A stretch of 24,996 nt of DNA from UBA4823 sp034436035 (GTDB taxonomy: Bacteria; Chloroflexota; Anaerolineae; Anaerolineales; UBA4823), in NCBI GenBank assembly GCA_034436035.1, contig DAOTVW010000095.1, positions 1 to 24,996 of the forward strand, written 5' to 3'. The notes under the pieces are model-generated. The model did no database searches and was not told the origin of the DNA. It saw only the letters and a program-made list of their open reading frames with translations. How positions within the stretch are numbered: the stretch's first letter is position 1; each line of letters starts with the position of its first letter. The position numbers were made by a program, and so were the translations under genes. Shown here piece by piece: positions 22,344 through 24,996 of this stretch.

Positions 22344-23651
22344 TTACTTCTGACTTAACTCAAGCCATTTTGCTGCAGCTTCATCGAGCGCTTCTTTGGG
22401 TGTTTTTTGTTTGGTCAAAGCCAATTGTATCGCCAATTGCAAAGCTTTTGAGCCTTCTGGATAAAAAGCAGCGCGTGGGCGCACATTTGCATAAGGGAAC
22501 TGCGCGCTGAAAGCGGAAGCCATCACCGCGGCTGCCGGCCCAGCACTTTCAAGCTTTTTCAGGTTGTCGCCCTGGAACAGGGTCTGCCACATAGGCAGCA
22601 TGTGTGCAGAATAGCGTAACTGGACATCTTCGCTGGTAAGATATTCGATAAACTTCCAACCCGCTTCTACATTGGGAGATTTGGCAGCCACCGAGAATCC
22701 CATCGAGCCGTTGATGCTCGAGCTGACGATTCCCATTTCAGCCCCTTTCTTGAATACTGGAATCAATGCCACGCCTACCTGACCAGTAACTTGCGATTCC
22801 TCTTTGTTAAAGTTAGCCAGGTCGAACATATAATTCCAGTTCAATGCAAAGGCTGCCTTGCCCTGGGAGAACACATTTCTCACATCTTCTTCCAAATAGG
22901 AGACCGAAGCCGGGTTTGTATAGCCATCTTCGATCGTCTGCAACATCCAGGTTAACGTTTGGACTCCCGCATCATTATTAAAGGCCGGTTTTCCATCTTT
23001 ATCCAAGAATGTTCCCCCATTCCCATATAATAATGTGACCCAATCGCAAATGACTGCCTCTGCCTGTGCCCAAGACCAGACGATGGGATATTCCACTAGA
23101 CCTTTTTCTTTAATGACTTTTGCTTGATCGATGAGTTCTTCCCAGGTCTTTGGTGGTTCATTGAACCCGGCTTGTTGTAATATTTGTTTATTGTAGAAGA
23201 AGTATTTCTGATCCAGCAGCCATGGTAAACCATACATCTTGCCGTCAATCGACACGACATCCCAGGCAGACTTAAAGACATCCGATTTCATTTTGTCTGT
23301 AATTCTATCTGAGACATCGGCGAGATATCCTGCTTTTACAAATTCAGCATACCAGGGATCGTCTACTTCAAACACATCGTAAGATGGAGGTGTGGAGGCC
23401 ATGGCAGTGACAATCTTATCGTGCATCGCGTCATAGGCAGCAAATTCCAATTCCACTTTGATGTCGGGGTTCTTTTGCATAAACTCATCAGCGATAGCCT
23501 TCATCTCTTCCGGTGTCATGGCTGCTTGGTCCATTCCAAAAACACGTATCGTAACCGGACCAGTAGCTTTGGGTTTCGGCTGACAGCCTACCAGACTGAC
23601 CAGTAAGGTCAACATGGTAATGACAAAAATCCATTTCATCTCTCTTCTCAT
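22344..23651 (-). CDS. Sugar ABC transporter substrate-binding lipoprotein
   Basis: Extracytoplasmic solute-binding protein (family 1, MalE-like) that captures a sugar and delivers it to the permeases. 435 aa with an N-terminal signal (hydrophobic core about 7-20) and lipobox LVGC (C23) for lipid anchoring. Family features: an early ITIRVFGMD-like strand, FEVDDPWYAEFVKAGYLADVSD, GKMYGLPWLLDQKYFFYN (hinge region), PPKTWEELIDQAK, FSQGKAAFALNWNY, and a SFSAQFPYANVRPRAAFY-like C-terminal part. The ligand cannot be read from sequence. ATG start with an AGGAG SD 9 nt upstream; a second in-frame ATG lies four codons on. First structural gene after the ROK regulator, expected to be the most abundant product of the operon. 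Confidence 0.92.
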   Translation of the reverse strand: MRREMKWIFVITMLTLLVSLVGCQPKPKATGPVTIRVFGMDQAAMTPEEMKAIADEFMQKNPDIKVELEFAAYDAMHDKIVTAMASTPPSYDVFEVDDPWYAEFVKAGYLADVSDRITDKMKSDVFKSAWDVVSIDGKMYGLPWLLDQKYFFYNKQILQQAGFNEPPKTWEELIDQAKVIKEKGLVEYPIVWSWAQAEAVICDWVTLLYGNGGTFLDKDGKPAFNNDAGVQTLTWMLQTIEDGYTNPASVSYLEEDVRNVFSQGKAAFALNWNYMFDLANFNKEESQVTGQVGVALIPVFKKGAEMGIVSSSINGSMGFSVAAKSPNVEAGWKFIEYLTSEDVQLRYSAHMLPMWQTLFQGDNLKKLESAGPAAAVMASAFSAQFPYANVRPRAAFYPEGSKALQLAIQLALTKQKTPKEALDEAAAKWLELSQK

Positions 23652-23716
23652 GTCTTAATCTCCTTCTGATAATAAAAATTTACCTGATTTGATTGGTTAC
23701 ACTTGATTTCTTCCAT
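23648..23716 (-). CDS. Possible 22-aa ORF between ROK and the binding protein gene
   Basis: On the minus strand the ideal SD AAGGAGGTGA (23717-23726) directly abuts an ATG at 23716. The frame runs 22 codons (starts MEEIKCNQSN, ends QKEIKT) and its TGA overlaps the ATG of the binding-protein gene as ATGA. It fills almost the whole gap after the ROK stop at 23733. The SD-to-ATG spacing is shorter than optimal. The peptide is polar with one Cys and has no signal. It may be a coupling leader for the binding protein or chance; I know no homologue. Confidence 0.3.
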   Translation of the reverse strand: MEEIKCNQSNQVNFYYQKEIKT

Positions 23717-23732
23717 TCACCTCCTTTAGTCA

Positions 23733-24929
23733 CTATGCCAGCTTTCGGACAATGTAGGTATCCGAGGTTTGATAAATCAAACTAGCTACCGCACCTAAGG
23801 CGGCCCCTCGTAAACCTAATTTGGATGCAGTTAATGTGGGAATATTCGGGATTTTTCCTTGAACGCGTTTAAGGATGCGCGGCAACAAGATATCAGCCGA
23901 TTTTGATACACCTCCCCCAAGGATAATCATTTGCGGGTCATAAACCGCAATCAGGTTGATAATGACAATGGATAGATAATCCACGGTGGTTTCAACAATA
24001 TCGAACGACCATTCCTCGCCTTGACGAAATGCTTCAAATACATCCACCGCTGACAGATTGATTAGTTGATCTGCTGGTCGGGTATCTTTGAGCTTTTGGC
24101 GGGCTTGCTCTGCAATACCAAAACCAGCGGTGAGCGATTCCATTGCCCCAAAGCCAGGGTAATCTTTTTCCAGGTATTCTCGCCCAGGCATCATATAGCC
24201 TATTTCGCCCGCAGCTTGATGAGCACCACGATATAATGCTCCATCCAAAACAACCCCAGCGCCTAACCCTGTGCCTATGTTGATGAGGACAAAGTGATCC
24301 ACCTGTTGTCCTTCCCCAAACCAAAGTTCACCTAACGCCGCCAGATTAACGTCATTATCGACTACCACTGGCAAATGAAAATCGTTTCGCAATCGTTCGG
24401 CAAGCGGGAAATGATCCCATTCCAAGCTGGGGGCGTTTTGCACTATTCCATCCAGCGAAGTGATACCTGGTGCACCAACGCCAATACCACGCATGAGCTG
24501 AGAGGGCCGTTGGCCGATCCGCTGTAGCAGATCTTGGATCAATTTTACCAATAGCTGGTAACTTTCTTCCCCGCGAGTGCCATGTTGGTAAACAAAATCC
24601 TCATATATGATATTACCGCCCAAATCAGCCACGGCGCCATAGAATTTTGTCCCTCCCAAATCCACACCAATGGTCAAATTTTCGGATTTATTGAGTTCGA
24701 CTAATTCGCGCCGTCGTCCTCCGCTCCATTCTTTTTCACCGGTGTTATGTACCAAATTATCTGCCATCAATTCATCGAGAATGCGCAAAACAGTGGGAAC
24801 ACTCACTTGAAGTTTTCGAGCAATTTCAGTACGGGAAATCGCGCCTTCCCTGCGGATTAACTCCAAAATAGCGGTGCGATTAATTCCTCGCATTTCCAGC
24901 GATGTTATTGTTCGAGCATGATTATGCAT
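23733..24929 (-). CDS. ROK-family transcriptional regulator
   Basis: Probable sugar-responsive repressor of the downstream transporter operon, 398 aa. N-terminal winged helix-turn-helix at about 15-66 (RTEIARKLQVSVPTVLRILDEL is the recognition unit), a basic linker (GGRRRELVEL), then a ROK sugar-kinase-like domain from about 85: VDLGGTKFYG (phosphate-binding loop, 89-98), GVGAPG, DNDVNLAALGE (with the Asp usually acting as catalytic base), and NIGTGLGAGVVLDG. The canonical ROK zinc motif (GH ... CxCGxxGCxE) is missing: the region reads AGEIGYMM ... YPGFGAMES, with no cysteine. Weak SD (AAGAG) before the ATG. An imperfect dyad at 24950-24968, between the gene and the window edge, is a candidate operator. 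Transcribed ahead of and probably with the transporter genes. Confidence 0.88.
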   Translation of the reverse strand: MHNHARTITSLEMRGINRTAILELIRREGAISRTEIARKLQVSVPTVLRILDELMADNLVHNTGEKEWSGGRRRELVELNKSENLTIGVDLGGTKFYGAVADLGGNIIYEDFVYQHGTRGEESYQLLVKLIQDLLQRIGQRPSQLMRGIGVGAPGITSLDGIVQNAPSLEWDHFPLAERLRNDFHLPVVVDNDVNLAALGELWFGEGQQVDHFVLINIGTGLGAGVVLDGALYRGAHQAAGEIGYMMPGREYLEKDYPGFGAMESLTAGFGIAEQARQKLKDTRPADQLINLSAVDVFEAFRQGEEWSFDIVETTVDYLSIVIINLIAVYDPQMIILGGGVSKSADILLPRILKRVQGKIPNIPTLTASKLGLRGAALGAVASLIYQTSDTYIVRKLA

Positions 24930-24996
24930 TTATTTTACTCTTAGAATTTACGGGATAGTTTATATCGTTACATTATGTATTAAATAATATTATAAA

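Overview
This window looks like a chromosomal segment from an anaerobic, fermentative member of the Chloroflexota, most likely class Anaerolineae. That is an inference from gene content: a group 3b-type NAD(P)-linked [NiFe] hydrogenase, an E1alpha/E1beta/E2 2-oxoacid dehydrogenase operon, a large GH13 protein with extra domains, and sugar ABC transporters with a ROK regulator. There is no 16S rRNA or other marker to settle the taxonomy. GC content is moderate, genes are densely packed, and most have Shine-Dalgarno (SD) sequences. I saw no rRNA or tRNA gene, no complete IS element, no CRISPR array and no phage gene.

Layout: (1) 1-2316, minus strand: hydB-hydG-hydD (beta, gamma, delta), with hydD cut by the window edge. 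The catalytic NiFe subunit should lie just outside. (2) 2565-4100, plus: a double universal-stress protein and a CDP-alcohol phosphatidyltransferase-like membrane protein, ended by a strong terminator. The hydrogenase and this unit diverge from a 248-bp region holding two good promoters and two palindromes. (3) 4174-4620: an array of eight 58-bp tandem repeats, each with three CGCGGA motifs exactly 10 bp apart. (4) 4848-8094: an endonuclease/exonuclease/phosphatase-fold hydrolase (plus), a bidirectional terminator, then a malic enzyme followed by a thioredoxin-reductase-like flavoprotein (both minus). (5) 8513-15321, plus: a two-domain sulfurtransferase, the pdhA-pdhB-E2 operon, an unknown 202-aa protein coupled to E2, an MFS transporter and a HAD phosphatase. 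(6) 15503-19377, plus: an 1144-aa GH13 protein and a monohaem cytochrome c lipoprotein. (7) 19385-24929, minus: a sugar uptake operon in the order ROK regulator, binding lipoprotein, two permeases, SIS sugar isomerase/deglycase-type enzyme.

How it fits together: sugars are imported by the ABC system and processed by the SIS enzyme and perhaps the GH13 protein. Carbon passes through malic enzyme and pyruvate dehydrogenase to acetyl-CoA, making NAD(P)H, which the group 3b hydrogenase can exchange with H2. The transporter operon has no ATPase and the dehydrogenase operon no E3, so both must borrow a subunit encoded elsewhere.

The less ordinary signals are mostly non-coding or very small: the 58-bp repeat array; an inverted-repeat element flanked by 8-bp direct repeats at the junction between the binding-protein gene and the first permease gene; a 22-codon ORF that fills the ROK-binding protein gap and ends in an ATGA overlap; a leader ORF upstream of malic enzyme whose ATG forms the loop of a perfect hairpin; and several enzymes with altered signature motifs (TrxR-like without CxxC, ROK without the zinc motif, GH13 with region IV His replaced by Pro).
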